Below, one piece after another: positions 53,813 to 62,105 of a DNA stretch of 64,000 bases. Under the pieces are notes generated by a model, which saw only the letters and a list, made by a program, of their open reading frames with translations, did no database searches and was not told the origin of the DNA. The stretch comes from Parafrankia discariae (GTDB lineage: Bacteria; Actinomycetota; Actinomycetes; Frankiales; Frankiaceae), in the NCBI RefSeq assembly GCF_000373365.1, contig NZ_KB891263.1, forward strand, positions 104,299 through 168,298, given 5' to 3'. The translations under genes and the position numbers were made by a program. Positions within the stretch are counted from its first letter, which is position 1, and every line of letters begins with the position of its first letter.

Positions 53813-56800
53813 ATGCTCCGGAATTGGCCCATCCGCTCGAAGCTAGTGGTGATTCTGATCGTCCCGCTGGCCGCGCTGGCCGTGCTGAGCGCGATACAGG
53901 TGCGCGGGGACGTCGACAACGTCCGGGCCGCGGACCGCATCGAGGCGCTCGCCGACTTCTCGATCAAAGGTAACAACCTGGTCCACGTGCTTCAGCGGGA
54001 GCGCTATGCGACCAACTCTTACGTTGGATCGAACTTCCTCATCCCGGTGCTGGGCCAGCAGGCTGTGGATGCCCGCAAGCCCGTGGACGACGCCCTCGCC
54101 ATCTACCTGGCCGACGAGCAGGCACTGCCCGCGTCCGCGCGGGACGCCCTCGGCTCGACGCTGAGTTCCATCCGTACGCATCTCGACCAGCTCGGCGAGC
54201 ACCGCAAGCAGATCGACGCGCACCAGACCGAGATCGCGTCGAACGGGGCCTTCTACAACGAGGCCGTGAACGAGCTGCTGCTGCTCAACGCGCGGATCGC
54301 GGCCGGTAGCTCGGACGCCAAGCTGGTCAACGGCTCTACCACGCTGGCCGGTATCGCCCAGGCCAAGGAACAGGCCTCCCAGCAGCGCGGCGCCGTCGCC
54401 CAGATGCTCTCCATGCACAACGCCACGCCGCAGATGCTGCGTGCTCTGCTGGCCTACGCCGGTGCCGAGACCGCCTGGACCGAGCAGTTCCGCTCCACGG
54501 CGACGCCGGCCGAGCTGGAGCTGTTCACGAACACGGTCGGGCGCTCCGCCACCGGCGTCAACCAGATGCGCGAAGACGTGGTCAACACGTTCAGCGGGCA
54601 GCCGGCTTCCGAGGTCACCCTCGACGCCTGGCGGACCGCCGCCGACGGCAAGATCACGCAGATGCACGACGTCGAGGTGCAGATCGCCACCGACCTGGCG
54701 GCGACAAGCCGCGACATCGCCTCGACGGCCTCCCGGGACGCCCTGATCGGAAGCATCGGCGTCGCGATCATTCTCGTCCTGTCGGTCGTGATCTCGCTGC
54801 TCGTCGCCAGCCCCATGATCGGCCAGCTCCGCCGGCTGCGTGGCGGCGCGCTCGACGTCGCCAACGACCGGCTGCCCAGCGTCGTCGAGCGGCTGCACCG
54901 AGGTGAGCCCGTCGACATCGACGCGGAGTCCTTCCCGGTACCCGCGACCAGCAAGGACGAGATCGGCCAACTGGCGGAGGCGTTCGCCACGGTGCACGAG
55001 GTGGCGGTGCGCACCGCCGTCGAGCAGGCCGCGATGCGCAAGAGCATCGGGGACACCTTCCTCAACCTCGCCCGCCGCAGCCAGGCCCTGATCCACCGCC
55101 AGCTGAAGATCATCGACGCGCTGGAGCGCAAGGAGACCGACCCGGACGAGCTCGAGGAGCTGTTCCGCCTCGACCACCTCGCGACCCGTATGCGCCGCCA
55201 CGCCGAGGACCTCATCGTCCTCTCCGGCTCCAAGCCGGCCCGTGGCTGGCGCCGGCCGGTTCCGATCAAGGACGTCGTCCGCGGTGCCGTCGCCGAGGTC
55301 GAGGACTACACCCGGGTCAAGGTCCTGCCCATCACCGGTGGCGCCGTCTCCGGCCACGCCGTCGGTGACGTGATCCACATGTTCGCCGAGCTGATCGAGA
55401 ACGCGACCTCCTTCTCGCCCCCGCACACCCCGGTGCAGGTCTCCGGGCACCCGGTCTCCAACGGCTTCGTGGTCGAGATCGAGGACCGCGGGCTCGGGAT
55501 GAACCAGGAGGAGATCGACGCGCTCAACAACCGGCTGGCCAACCCGCCGCCGTTCGACCTGTCGACCAGCGAGCGGCTGGGCCTGTTCGTGGTCAGCCGG
55601 CTCGCCGAGCGGCACGAGGTCCAGGTGCGGCTGCGGCCCTCGCCGTACGGCGGCACGATGGCGATCGTCCTGCTGCCCGCGACCCTGCTGCGCGCCTCCG
55701 ACGACAAGGGCGAGGACAGCGGCCCGCGCGAGTTCGCCGCGGTCGGCGCGTCGAGCGCCGGTACGGAGGGCTCGGACCTGGCCGGCTCGCTCAACGGCAC
55801 CGGCGACCGGGTGAACGGGGCCGGCGGCGCCGGCTCGGAGAGCAACGGCCACTGGGCGGGGGACATCCCCGGGGGCACCCTGGACGCGGCGGCGCTGTCG
55901 ACGGCCGGAGCCAACGGTGCCGGCCCCAACACCGACGAGACGCTGATCGACGACCTCCCGGTCTTCGCCACGGCGCGGTCGAGCTGGTTCGTCGCGGAGA
56001 AGCCCGGTGGCAGGAACCGGACAGAGGACGAGGGGGGCGACGACGGTCCGGTACCGCCGCGCCGTCCGGGCGAGCTGACCGGCCCGACGCGGCGGGCCGA
56101 GCTCCCGCCGTCCCGGGACGGCGCCGGTTACCCGGACGACGCGGGGGCCGGGATGAACACGGGCTGGTCCGACGGCCGGTCCGACCCGGCGGCCTCGCTG
56201 TTCGGTCCGCCGCCGGGAGGCGGCGAGTTCGGTGGCGGCTCGCTGTTCAGCGCTCCGCCCGACACCGGTCAGTTCAGCGGCTTCGGCCCGAACGGGTTCG
56301 GTGACGGCGCCGGCGGCGGCTACGGCGACGCGGGCTTCGGCGACGGCGGCAACGGGTCGAGCGGCAACGGAACGGGCGGCTTCGCCGACTCGGACTACCA
56401 CACCGCCGAGTTCAGTCGGTCCGGTTTCGGCTCCGGCGGCGGTTTCGGGAACGACGGTGGCTTCGGGAACGACGGTGGCTTCGGGAACGACGGTGGCTTC
56501 GGGAACGACGGTGGCTTCGGGAGCAACGGTGGCTTCGGGAGCAACGGTGGCTTCGGGAGCAACGGCGGTTTCGGCGGCGACGGCGGCTCGGGGCAGGAGA
56601 CCGGCGACGGCTTCGGTCCGGCCGGCGGTTTCGGCTCGGGTGACGGTTTCGGTTCGGCCGACTCCCAGCCCGGGGCCGGGCTGCCGTCCCGTTCCAGAAA
56701 CGGTCGAGGCTCGGGTGACTACGCCCGCGCCGACTACACGCCACCCGGCCAGCAGGGCCCGGCCGGGGACGGGACCGGCTACCGCGAGCCCTACGCGGAC

Positions 56801-57250
56801 CGCGGCCAGCAGTTCGGCCGTCCTGCCCGGGAAAACGGGTACGGCGGGGCGGAACAGGCCCAGGGTGGCGACGGCGGCCTCGGTGACGGCGCCTTCCGCC
56901 GCTCGCCCCGGTCGTCACGCCCGGGGCAGCCGACCGGTGGGGGCTCCGCCTACCCCGGGGCCAACCCGCCGCCGGCGGCGCCCCCGCTCGACCCGGGAGC
57001 CGCCGCGCCGGAGGAGCCCGGCGACGACGGTCTCGACGAGCTCGGCCTGCCCAAGCGGCGGCGCCGCGCGAACCTGGCGCCGCAGCTGCGCCGGGAGAAC
57101 GCCGACGCGGGCCGTTCGGCGCTCGCCGCGGGCCCTCGTTCACCCGAGGAGATCCGCAGCATGATGTCGTCCTTCCAGGCCAACTTCGGCCGTGGGATCG
57201 AGGACGGAACGGTGTCCAATGACGGAGATGATGTGAGGAAGGTAACCTGA
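53813..57250 (+). CDS. Conservon sensor histidine kinase (CvnA type) with NIT domain
   Basis: This 1145-aa membrane kinase has a first membrane segment at about 9-27 and an outer nitrate/nitrite-sensor-type (NIT) helical domain to about 305. The second membrane segment is at 314-336, followed by a HAMP linker. An atypical H-box (FRLDHLATRMRRHAEDL) precedes the HATPase domain with FAELIENATSFSPP (N box, about 522) and EDRGLGM (about 557). The last 450 residues are low complexity, including eight 6-residue GFGNDG/GFGSNG repeats (877-924). In Streptomyces such kinases recruit the roadblock and GTPase proteins at the membrane. ATG with GAGAGGA. Its stop overlaps the roadblock start by 1 nt. Confidence 0.92.
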   Translation: MLRNWPIRSKLVVILIVPLAALAVLSAIQVRGDVDNVRAADRIEALADFSIKGNNLVHVLQRERYATNSYVGSNFLIPVLGQQAVDARKPVDDALAIYLADEQALPASARDALGSTLSSIRTHLDQLGEHRKQIDAHQTEIASNGAFYNEAVNELLLLNARIAAGSSDAKLVNGSTTLAGIAQAKEQASQQRGAVAQMLSMHNATPQMLRALLAYAGAETAWTEQFRSTATPAELELFTNTVGRSATGVNQMREDVVNTFSGQPASEVTLDAWRTAADGKITQMHDVEVQIATDLAATSRDIASTASRDALIGSIGVAIILVLSVVISLLVASPMIGQLRRLRGGALDVANDRLPSVVERLHRGEPVDIDAESFPVPATSKDEIGQLAEAFATVHEVAVRTAVEQAAMRKSIGDTFLNLARRSQALIHRQLKIIDALERKETDPDELEELFRLDHLATRMRRHAEDLIVLSGSKPARGWRRPVPIKDVVRGAVAEVEDYTRVKVLPITGGAVSGHAVGDVIHMFAELIENATSFSPPHTPVQVSGHPVSNGFVVEIEDRGLGMNQEEIDALNNRLANPPPFDLSTSERLGLFVVSRLAERHEVQVRLRPSPYGGTMAIVLLPATLLRASDDKGEDSGPREFAAVGASSAGTEGSDLAGSLNGTGDRVNGAGGAGSESNGHWAGDIPGGTLDAAALSTAGANGAGPNTDETLIDDLPVFATARSSWFVAEKPGGRNRTEDEGGDDGPVPPRRPGELTGPTRRAELPPSRDGAGYPDDAGAGMNTGWSDGRSDPAASLFGPPPGGGEFGGGSLFSAPPDTGQFSGFGPNGFGDGAGGGYGDAGFGDGGNGSSGNGTGGFADSDYHTAEFSRSGFGSGGGFGNDGGFGNDGGFGNDGGFGNDGGFGSNGGFGSNGGFGSNGGFGGDGGSGQETGDGFGPAGGFGSGDGFGSADSQPGAGLPSRSRNGRGSGDYARADYTPPGQQGPAGDGTGYREPYADRGQQFGRPARENGYGGAEQAQGGDGGLGDGAFRRSPRSSRPGQPTGGGSAYPGANPPPAAPPLDPGAAAPEEPGDDGLDELGLPKRRRRANLAPQLRRENADAGRSALAAGPRSPEEIRSMMSSFQANFGRGIEDGTVSNDGDDVRKVT
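56441..56584 (+). repeat. Eight 18-bp repeats within the conservon kinase gene
   Basis: Eight in-frame 18-bp units (consensus GGCTTCGGGAACGACGGT, later GGCTTCGGGAGCAACGGT) encode GFGNDG/GFGSNG hexapeptides. Copy number probably varies between strains. Confidence 0.95.
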
Positions 57251-57669
57251 TGCGTCCGCTGGGGCCGTCGGAGAACATGAACTGGTTGCTCAACAACCTG
57301 GTCAAGAAGGTCCCCGAGGTCACCTATGTGATCGTGCTTTCTTCGGACGGTCTGCTGCTCGCGACCTCGCGTGGAATGGACCGGGCCACCGCTGACCAGC
57401 TCGCCGCGGTGGCCTCCGGATTCAACAGCCTCGCCCGGGGCGCCGGCCGGTTCTTCGGCGGCGGTAACGTCCGGCAGACCATCGTCGAGATGGAGGCGGG
57501 ATTCCTGTTCGTCACCGCGGTCGGTGACGGCTCGTGTCTGGCTATTCTCAGCAGCCCGGGCGCGGACATCGGCCTCATCGCCTACGAGATGGCGCTGCTG
57601 GTGACGAGGGTGGGTGAGTTTCTGACGCCGGAGCTTCGCGCCGAGATGCAGTCGGCGCTGCCGATTTAG
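57250..57669 (+). CDS. Roadblock/LC7 protein (CvnB type)
   Basis: This 139-aa roadblock/LC7 fold protein reads NWLLNNLVKKVPEVTYVIVLSSDGLLLATSRGMDRATADQLAAVASGF, then IVEMEAGFLFVTAVGDGSCLAIL and IGLIAYEMALLVTRV. In conservons it is a GTPase regulator or adaptor between kinase and CvnD. The ATG at 57250 overlaps the kinase stop; a second Met 10 codons in is possible. A 26-bp perfect hairpin follows it and precedes the DUF742 gene, so the downstream genes may be expressed at a different level. Confidence 0.93.
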   Translation: MRPLGPSENMNWLLNNLVKKVPEVTYVIVLSSDGLLLATSRGMDRATADQLAAVASGFNSLARGAGRFFGGGNVRQTIVEMEAGFLFVTAVGDGSCLAILSSPGADIGLIAYEMALLVTRVGEFLTPELRAEMQSALPI

Positions 57670-57687
57670 GACCTGTCCGAATGCACG

Positions 57688-57756
57688 CGCGGTGGCGCGT
57701 CACCGGTTTCCGGCCCGTCCCCCGACGGGCCGGAAACCGGTGACGCGCCCACCGCG
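57688..57756 (+). terminator. Long intra-operon hairpin between cvnB- and cvnC-like genes
   Basis: A perfect 26-bp stem (57694-57719 with 57724-57749), loop CCCC, is extended by 6 more pairs with a one-base bulge (57688-57693 with 57751-57756). It lies 18 bp after the roadblock stop and 33 bp before the DUF742 start. It could be an attenuator, a processing site or a stabiliser of the upstream transcript. Confidence 0.9.
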
Positions 57757-57788
57757 GGCAAATGACGATCCCAGGCAGGAGGACCGCG

Positions 57789-58160
57789 GTGTCAGGGGAT
57801 GAGGAATGGTTCGACGACGAGGCCGGGCCGGTGGTGCGGCCGTATGCCGTCACGGGGGGACGCACCCGTCCCAGTAACCGGACCCTGGATCTGGTGGCCC
57901 TGGTGTCCACCTCTCCGCAGGGACGGGCCATCGCGACCACGCTGGAACCGGAGCAGCGTGCCATAGCGCTGCTCTGCCAGCGACTCCAGTCCGTCGTTGA
58001 GATCTCCGCCCGACTCAACCTCCCAGTCGGCGTGGCACGTGTGCTCGTCGGCGACATGCTCGACGCCGGGCTGGTGAGTGTGCACCGGCCCGAACGAACG
58101 TCGGACCGCCCCAGCGTGGCGATTATCGAAAAGGTGCTCAGTGGACTCCAGGCTCTCTAG
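57789..58160 (+). CDS. DUF742 protein (CvnC type)
   Basis: This 123-aa DUF742 protein reads VRPYAVTGGRTRPSNRTLDLVALVST, then EQRAIALLCQRLQSVVEISARLNLPVGVARVLVGDMLDAGLVSVHRP, a winged-helix-like form. It is the third element of the conservon, of unknown mechanism. The GTG at 57789 has GGAGG 7 nt upstream; an ATG at 57762 in the same frame is an alternative. It overlaps the GTPase gene by 20 bp. Confidence 0.92.
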   Translation: MSGDEEWFDDEAGPVVRPYAVTGGRTRPSNRTLDLVALVSTSPQGRAIATTLEPEQRAIALLCQRLQSVVEISARLNLPVGVARVLVGDMLDAGLVSVHRPERTSDRPSVAIIEKVLSGLQAL

Positions 58161-58764
58161 GACCCGAGCGGCCGATACACCGGCGCCGCATCCGGTCAAG
58201 ATCATCGTTGCCGGTGGTTTCGGAGTCGGGAAGACGACGTTCGTCGGCGCCGTGAGCGAGATTCCCCCGCTCACCACGGAGGCCGCGATGACGGCCGCGA
58301 GTATCGGTGTCGACGACACCAGCGCCGTCGCGTCCAAGACGACGACGACGGTGGCCATGGACTTCGGTCGGATCACCCTGGTCGACAGCGTGATTCTCTA
58401 CCTGTTCGGGACCCCCGGCCAGGACCGTTTCTGGTTCATGTGGGACGAGCTCGTCCTCGGTGCGATCGGCGCGGTCGTGCTCGTCGACACCCGCCGTCTC
58501 GCCGACTCGTTTCCCGCCATCGACTACTTCGAGGAACGTGACATCCCGTTCCTCATCGCCCTGAACCACTTCGAGGGCGCGCGCCATTACCGCAGCGAGG
58601 ACATCCGCGCGGCGCTGGACCTCGACCCCCGCCGGCCGATGGTGCTGTGCGACGCCCGCCAGCGGGAGTCGGTGCGCCAGTCGCTCATCGCGCTGGTCCG
58701 CCACGCCCTGGAGGTGGTCTCGGCGGAGAGCCAGCGACCGGGGCTGCCGACCGGCTCCCGGTGA
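58141..58764 (+). CDS. Conservon small GTPase (CvnD type)
   Basis: This 207-aa MglA/Ras-like ATP/GTP-binding protein has G1 GGFGVGKTT at residues 25-33, followed by TTTTVAMDFGRI (switch region). G3 reads LYLFGTPGQDRFWF, and G4 is ALNHFEGA in place of NKxD. The C-terminal LIALVRHALEVV helix is usual. The conservon complex is proposed to link the sensor kinase to an intracellular switch at the membrane. The start is GTG 58141 (VDSRLSRTRA); its stop overlaps the GTG of the LuxR-type regulator (GTGA), so the two are coupled. Confidence 0.93.
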   Translation: MDSRLSRTRAADTPAPHPVKIIVAGGFGVGKTTFVGAVSEIPPLTTEAAMTAASIGVDDTSAVASKTTTTVAMDFGRITLVDSVILYLFGTPGQDRFWFMWDELVLGAIGAVVLVDTRRLADSFPAIDYFEERDIPFLIALNHFEGARHYRSEDIRAALDLDPRRPMVLCDARQRESVRQSLIALVRHALEVVSAESQRPGLPTGSR

Positions 58765-59825
58765 ACGACACCGCGCGTGCCACCCCAGCGCCCGCGGGCC
58801 ATCCGATTCTACCTGGGAAGGGGATCTTGCTCGAGCTCCTCGGTCTCGACGACGTGACGCTGTCGGCCTACCGGTTGTGGCTGAGACATCCCGACATGGA
58901 TGTCAACGGGGTGGCCATCGCCGTGGGGCAGGCCAACGACACGATCCGCAGGTCCCGGGACCGGCTCGTCGAGCTGTCACTGCTGTTGCCCTCGACCGAG
59001 CACCCCGGTCACCTGGTCGCCGTCCACCCGGAGGCCGGACTGGAGCATCTGCTCCAGGCTCAGCACGAGGCGCTCATCCGCCGCCACGAGCGGCTCGTCC
59101 GGGCCCGGGCGCAGGTGAGCACGTTCGTCTCGGAGTACCTGGACAACCGGCCCGGTGGGGACGGCGCGGAGGTCGAGCACATCGACAGCGCCGACCAGGC
59201 CCGGGCCGAGCTGCTCACCCTGGTCGGCCGGGCCGAGAAGGAGGTGCTCGCGCTGCACACCCGGCGCGGCCGCCCACCGGCCCTGACCGCGGAGGTCCTC
59301 CCGGTCGAGCTGCGGGCGCTGCAACGCGGTGTGGCGATGCGCAGCGTCCTCCCACGCACGGTGAGTACCGACGAGACGGGGGTCGGGTATGTCCGCACCG
59401 TCGCCTCACACGGCCTGGAAGCCCGGCTCGCCGACGATCCGCGCATCGACGCGACGACGGTGGACGGCCGGGTCGGGCTGGTGCAGTTCGTGCAGCACGG
59501 CACCGACCCGCACGCTCTGATCGTGCGCTCGCCGGCGCTGGCGAACCTGGTCACGATGCTGTTCGAGCAGGTCTGGGACAGCGCCGAGCCGCTGGCCGTG
59601 GAGGCCGACGGTGACCTGGAGAGCCCCGCGGACGATCGACCGAACGACACCGAGCGGCTGCTGTTAAGGCTGCTCAGCCTGGGTGTGAAGGACGAGGCGG
59701 CGGCTCGTCACCTCGGGGTGTCCGTCCGCACGGTGCGGCGGATGGTCGCCGACCTCATGACCCGACTCGACGCCCGCAGCCGTTTTCAGGCCGGGACGGT
59801 CGCGGCCCGGCGCGGCTGGTTGTAG
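58761..59825 (+). CDS. LuxR-type helix-turn-helix regulator
   Basis: This 354-aa regulator has an N-terminal TrmB-like winged helix (ILLELLGLDDVTLSAYRLWLRHP, then NDTIRRSRDRLVELSLL), a helical stretch and a PLD-like middle domain (ADQARAELLTLVGRAEKEVLALHTR). The C-terminal LuxR HTH reads DTERLLLRLLSLGVKDEAAARHLGVSVRTVRRMVADLMTRLDARSRFQAG. Such proteins often control antibiotic or pigment clusters in actinomycetes. Its GTG overlaps the GTPase stop (GTGA), so it is translated with the conservon, while it lies just upstream of the polyketide genes. It is a likely link from the conservon to the cluster; that is inference. Confidence 0.85.
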   Translation: MNDTARATPAPAGHPILPGKGILLELLGLDDVTLSAYRLWLRHPDMDVNGVAIAVGQANDTIRRSRDRLVELSLLLPSTEHPGHLVAVHPEAGLEHLLQAQHEALIRRHERLVRARAQVSTFVSEYLDNRPGGDGAEVEHIDSADQARAELLTLVGRAEKEVLALHTRRGRPPALTAEVLPVELRALQRGVAMRSVLPRTVSTDETGVGYVRTVASHGLEARLADDPRIDATTVDGRVGLVQFVQHGTDPHALIVRSPALANLVTMLFEQVWDSAEPLAVEADGDLESPADDRPNDTERLLLRLLSLGVKDEAAARHLGVSVRTVRRMVADLMTRLDARSRFQAGTVAARRGWL

Positions 59826-60157
59826 CCACGTTGTGATCAGTTGGTCGTTTTGTTGGCAGTAGATGGTCAGGGCAACTTCCTGCCACCCGGAATGCCGGAC
59901 AGAAGTTCCGATGGGCCGCATGATTCCGATGAGCAACCGGAATTACGTATAGCTGGCGCGGACCACCACAGCAGGAACCGGCCAGGTGGCTTCGCCGACC
60001 GGCGAACGCGTGAGACCGGTCACTTGCGCGTGTCGGTGCTGAGCGCCTCCGATCCGGCCGGGGCCTTCGGGCCAGTCCGACCAGTCGATGGCGGTCAGCC
60101 GTGTCCGAACACGCGCGGCGCAGCCTGTTCATCGTGAACTCCGAAAGAGGAGATCGA
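59826..60157. other. Promoter region before the type II polyketide genes
   Basis: This 332-bp region is more AT-rich at 59830-59960. It contains TTCCGATG twice (59906-59913 and 59924-59931, 18 bp apart) and CCGGAAT twice (near 59888 and 59937), a possible binding array for the linked regulator. No gene is visible. Confidence 0.5.
59906..59931. promoter_or_regulatory. Direct repeat TTCCGATG, possible regulator site
   Basis: Two perfect 8-bp direct repeats start 18 bp apart upstream of the polyketide operon. They are flanked by two CCGGAAT copies. They could be the site of the LuxR-type or another activator. Confidence 0.4.
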
Positions 60158-60535
60158 GTGCCGACGGAATCCGGCTCGGTTCCGAACCAACGCACGACCA
60201 GCCAGCGGACGCTGATTGTCGCCCGCATGAACCCCGAGGACGCCGGCGCGGTCGCCGACGTCTTCGCGGAGTCGGACGCCGGCGAGCTCCCACATCTCGT
60301 CGGCGTCGCCCGGCGCGACCTTTTCCGTTTCCACGGGCTGTACTTCCACCTCATCGAGAGCCGGGCGGACATCAACGGCACGCTGCCGCCGGTTCGGGAG
60401 CACCCGCTGTTCGTCGATGTGAACAGCAAGCTCGAGAAGTACATCGCGGCGTACGACCCGCAGACCTGGCGCGGCCCGCGGGACGCGATGGCCGACAGCT
60501 TCTACACCTGGGTGGCCGATCAGAGCGGTCCCTGA
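60158..60535 (+). CDS. TcmI-family type II polyketide cyclase
   Basis: This 125-aa ferredoxin-like-fold cyclase (TcmI/WhiE-ORFVII type) reads TLIVARMNPEDAGAVADVFAESDAGELPHLVGVARRDLFRFHGLYFHLIES, then HPLFVDVNSKLEKYIAAYDPQTWRGPRDAMADSFYTW. It closes later rings of an aromatic polyketide. The GTG at 60158 follows GAGGAG at 6 nt; a longer frame from 60101 has no family resemblance. It is the first gene of the polyketide block; a 334-bp gap follows, so the ACP gene may have its own promoter. Confidence 0.92.
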   Translation: MPTESGSVPNQRTTSQRTLIVARMNPEDAGAVADVFAESDAGELPHLVGVARRDLFRFHGLYFHLIESRADINGTLPPVREHPLFVDVNSKLEKYIAAYDPQTWRGPRDAMADSFYTWVADQSGP

Positions 60536-60869
60536 GCCCCACGCCCGGCCGCTCGGCGCGGGGCCAGGTTCCGCGCCGGCGCCACGGGGGGCCAGCCCCC
60601 GCCCGGCCGACCGCCGCGGGGTGGACGGGCCGTCCCGGTCTTCGCAGCAGGCGCAGCCATCCGCTCCGTGCGGCTGGTTGCCCCGCCATGCCCGCGATGG
60701 CCCAGCCCCGAGGCCCGGACGTCGCCGTCCGGGCCGGGTTCGCGCGCCCCGGTTTCGGAACGCCTGGTCGCCGCGGTGCTGTCTTCCGAGCTTTCAGGAT
60801 GCCCGAGTTCCAGAGATTGATGTCACAACCGTGTCCCGCGAACGCGGGAATGGTGAGAAGGGAACGCAG
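60536..60869. other. Gap between cyclase and ACP genes
   Basis: This 334-bp region is GC-rich with short inverted segments but no long hairpin or gene. GAATGGTGAGAAGGGAACG just before the ACP start holds its ribosome site. Confidence 0.4.
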
Positions 60870-61127
60870 ATGCCCCTGCAGTGGACCGCCGACGAGCTTC
60901 TCGACTTCCTCGTGGAGCAGGCCGGCCTGCCGCCGGAGGACCGTCCGGCCGAACTCGGCGTGACGTTCACCGACATCGGCCTCGACTCGCTCGCCTACCT
61001 GCAGCTCCAGGCCGAGGTGCAGGAGCGGTTCGGCGTCGACCTCCCGAACGAGGCGCCGGAGGGATACACCCTCGCCGACATCCTCACCACCGTGAACAGC
61101 GCGCTCCTGCAGTCCGAGGTCGCCTGA
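60870..61127 (+). CDS. Acyl carrier protein of the type II polyketide synthase
   Basis: This 85-aa ACP has the phosphopantetheine Ser40 in DIGLDSLAYLQLQ, in the classical helical context (TADELLDFLVEQAG, VQERFGVDLPNEAPEGYTLADILTTVN). It carries the growing polyketide chain between the KS pair and the cyclases. ATG with AAGGGAACG upstream. It is the head of the tight cluster ACP, aromatase/cyclase, cupin, KS-alpha, KS-beta. Confidence 0.95.
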   Translation: MPLQWTADELLDFLVEQAGLPPEDRPAELGVTFTDIGLDSLAYLQLQAEVQERFGVDLPNEAPEGYTLADILTTVNSALLQSEVA

Positions 61128-61177
61128 GACGCCCAGACCGAAACCATTCCCCTCCAGTGAGCGAACCGGAGAAACAC

Positions 61178-61672
61178 GTGAGCGGGCACACCGACAACTC
61201 GATCTTCATCGATGCCGACATCGACCTCGTCTGGTCCATGACCAACGACCTGGAGTCCTGGCCGTCGTTGTTCACCGAGTACGCCTCGGTCGAGATCCTC
61301 GAGAAGGCGGAGAACACCTTCAAGTTCCGCCTGACGATGCACCCCGACGAGAACGGGACGTCCTGGAGCTGGGTGTCCGAGCGCACCCTCGACCCGGTGA
61401 ACCACAAGGTCCGTGCCTACCGGGTGGAGACCGGGCCGTTCGAGTACATGCACATCGAGTGGACGTACCTGCCCGAGGGCGCCGGCACCCGGATGCGCTG
61501 GGTGCAGGACTTCCAGATGCGCCCGACGGCCCCGGTGACCACCGAGCAGATGACTCGGCGGATCAACACGAACACGCCGCGCGAGCAGGCGTCCATCCGC
61601 GACAAGGTCGAGGCGGTGGCCCGCGCCGCCGCGCCGACGGCCGACCAGGTCCAGGTTCCCGAGCAGGTCTGA
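61178..61672 (+). CDS. Aromatase/cyclase (SRPBCC, TcmN/WhiE-VI type)
   Basis: This 164-aa single-domain START-fold aromatase/cyclase reads HTDNSIFIDADIDLVWSMTNDLESWPSLFTEYASVEILE, RLTMHPDENGTSWSWVSERTLD, then GTRMRWVQDFQMRPTAPVTTEQM. The single domain matches the TcmN/WhiE type that folds first rings of pentangular or spore-pigment polyketides. GTG at 61178 has GGAGA upstream; an in-frame GTG at 61157 is an alternative. Confidence 0.93.
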   Translation: MSGHTDNSIFIDADIDLVWSMTNDLESWPSLFTEYASVEILEKAENTFKFRLTMHPDENGTSWSWVSERTLDPVNHKVRAYRVETGPFEYMHIEWTYLPEGAGTRMRWVQDFQMRPTAPVTTEQMTRRINTNTPREQASIRDKVEAVARAAAPTADQVQVPEQV

Positions 61673-61682
61673 GGAGATAACG

Positions 61683-62105
61683 GTGAGCATCGCGACCCCC
61701 GCGCCCCTGACGGTCCCCAAGGTCCTCTCGATCCACGACGTGCCGGCCAACCGGCGCCGCGGCGGTGACATCCGCACGCTGCTGTCCCCGGCGACCGTCG
61801 GGGCCAAGTCCGGGTTCCTGGGCACCCTCACCCTGCAGCCCGAAGAAGTGGTGACCGAGCACTGGCACCCCTACTCCGAGGAGTTCCTCTACTGCGTCAG
61901 CGGCGCGGTCACCGCCCGCCTCGACGGTGAGCACACCGCGCTGCCCGCCGAGCACGGCCTGCTCATCCCGATCGGCATGCGGCACCGGATCGTGAACACC
62001 GGCGACGAGGTGGCCTTCCTCGTGTTCCACCTCAGCCCGCTCGCCCCGCGGCCCGACCTCGGGCACGTGGACACCGAGCCGCTACCCGAGCAGTCGCAGC
62101 AGTGA
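61683..62105 (+). CDS. Cupin-domain protein of the polyketide cluster (WhiE-II-like)
   Basis: This 140-aa single cupin keeps metal-binding residues in [17 protein letters not shown] (His, His, Glu) and [14 protein letters not shown] (His). Such cupins accompany spore-pigment and related type II clusters (WhiE-ORFII) and may help folding or oxidation of the polyketide. GTG with GAGGAGATAACG upstream. Its stop overlaps the KS-alpha GTG (GTGA). Confidence 0.92.
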   Translation: MSIATPAPLTVPKVLSIHDVPANRRRGGDIRTLLSPATVGAKSGFLGTLTLQPEEVVTEHWHPYSEEFLYCVSGAVTARLDGEHTALPAEHGLLIPIGMRHRIVNTGDEVAFLVFHLSPLAPRPDLGHVDTEPLPEQSQQ

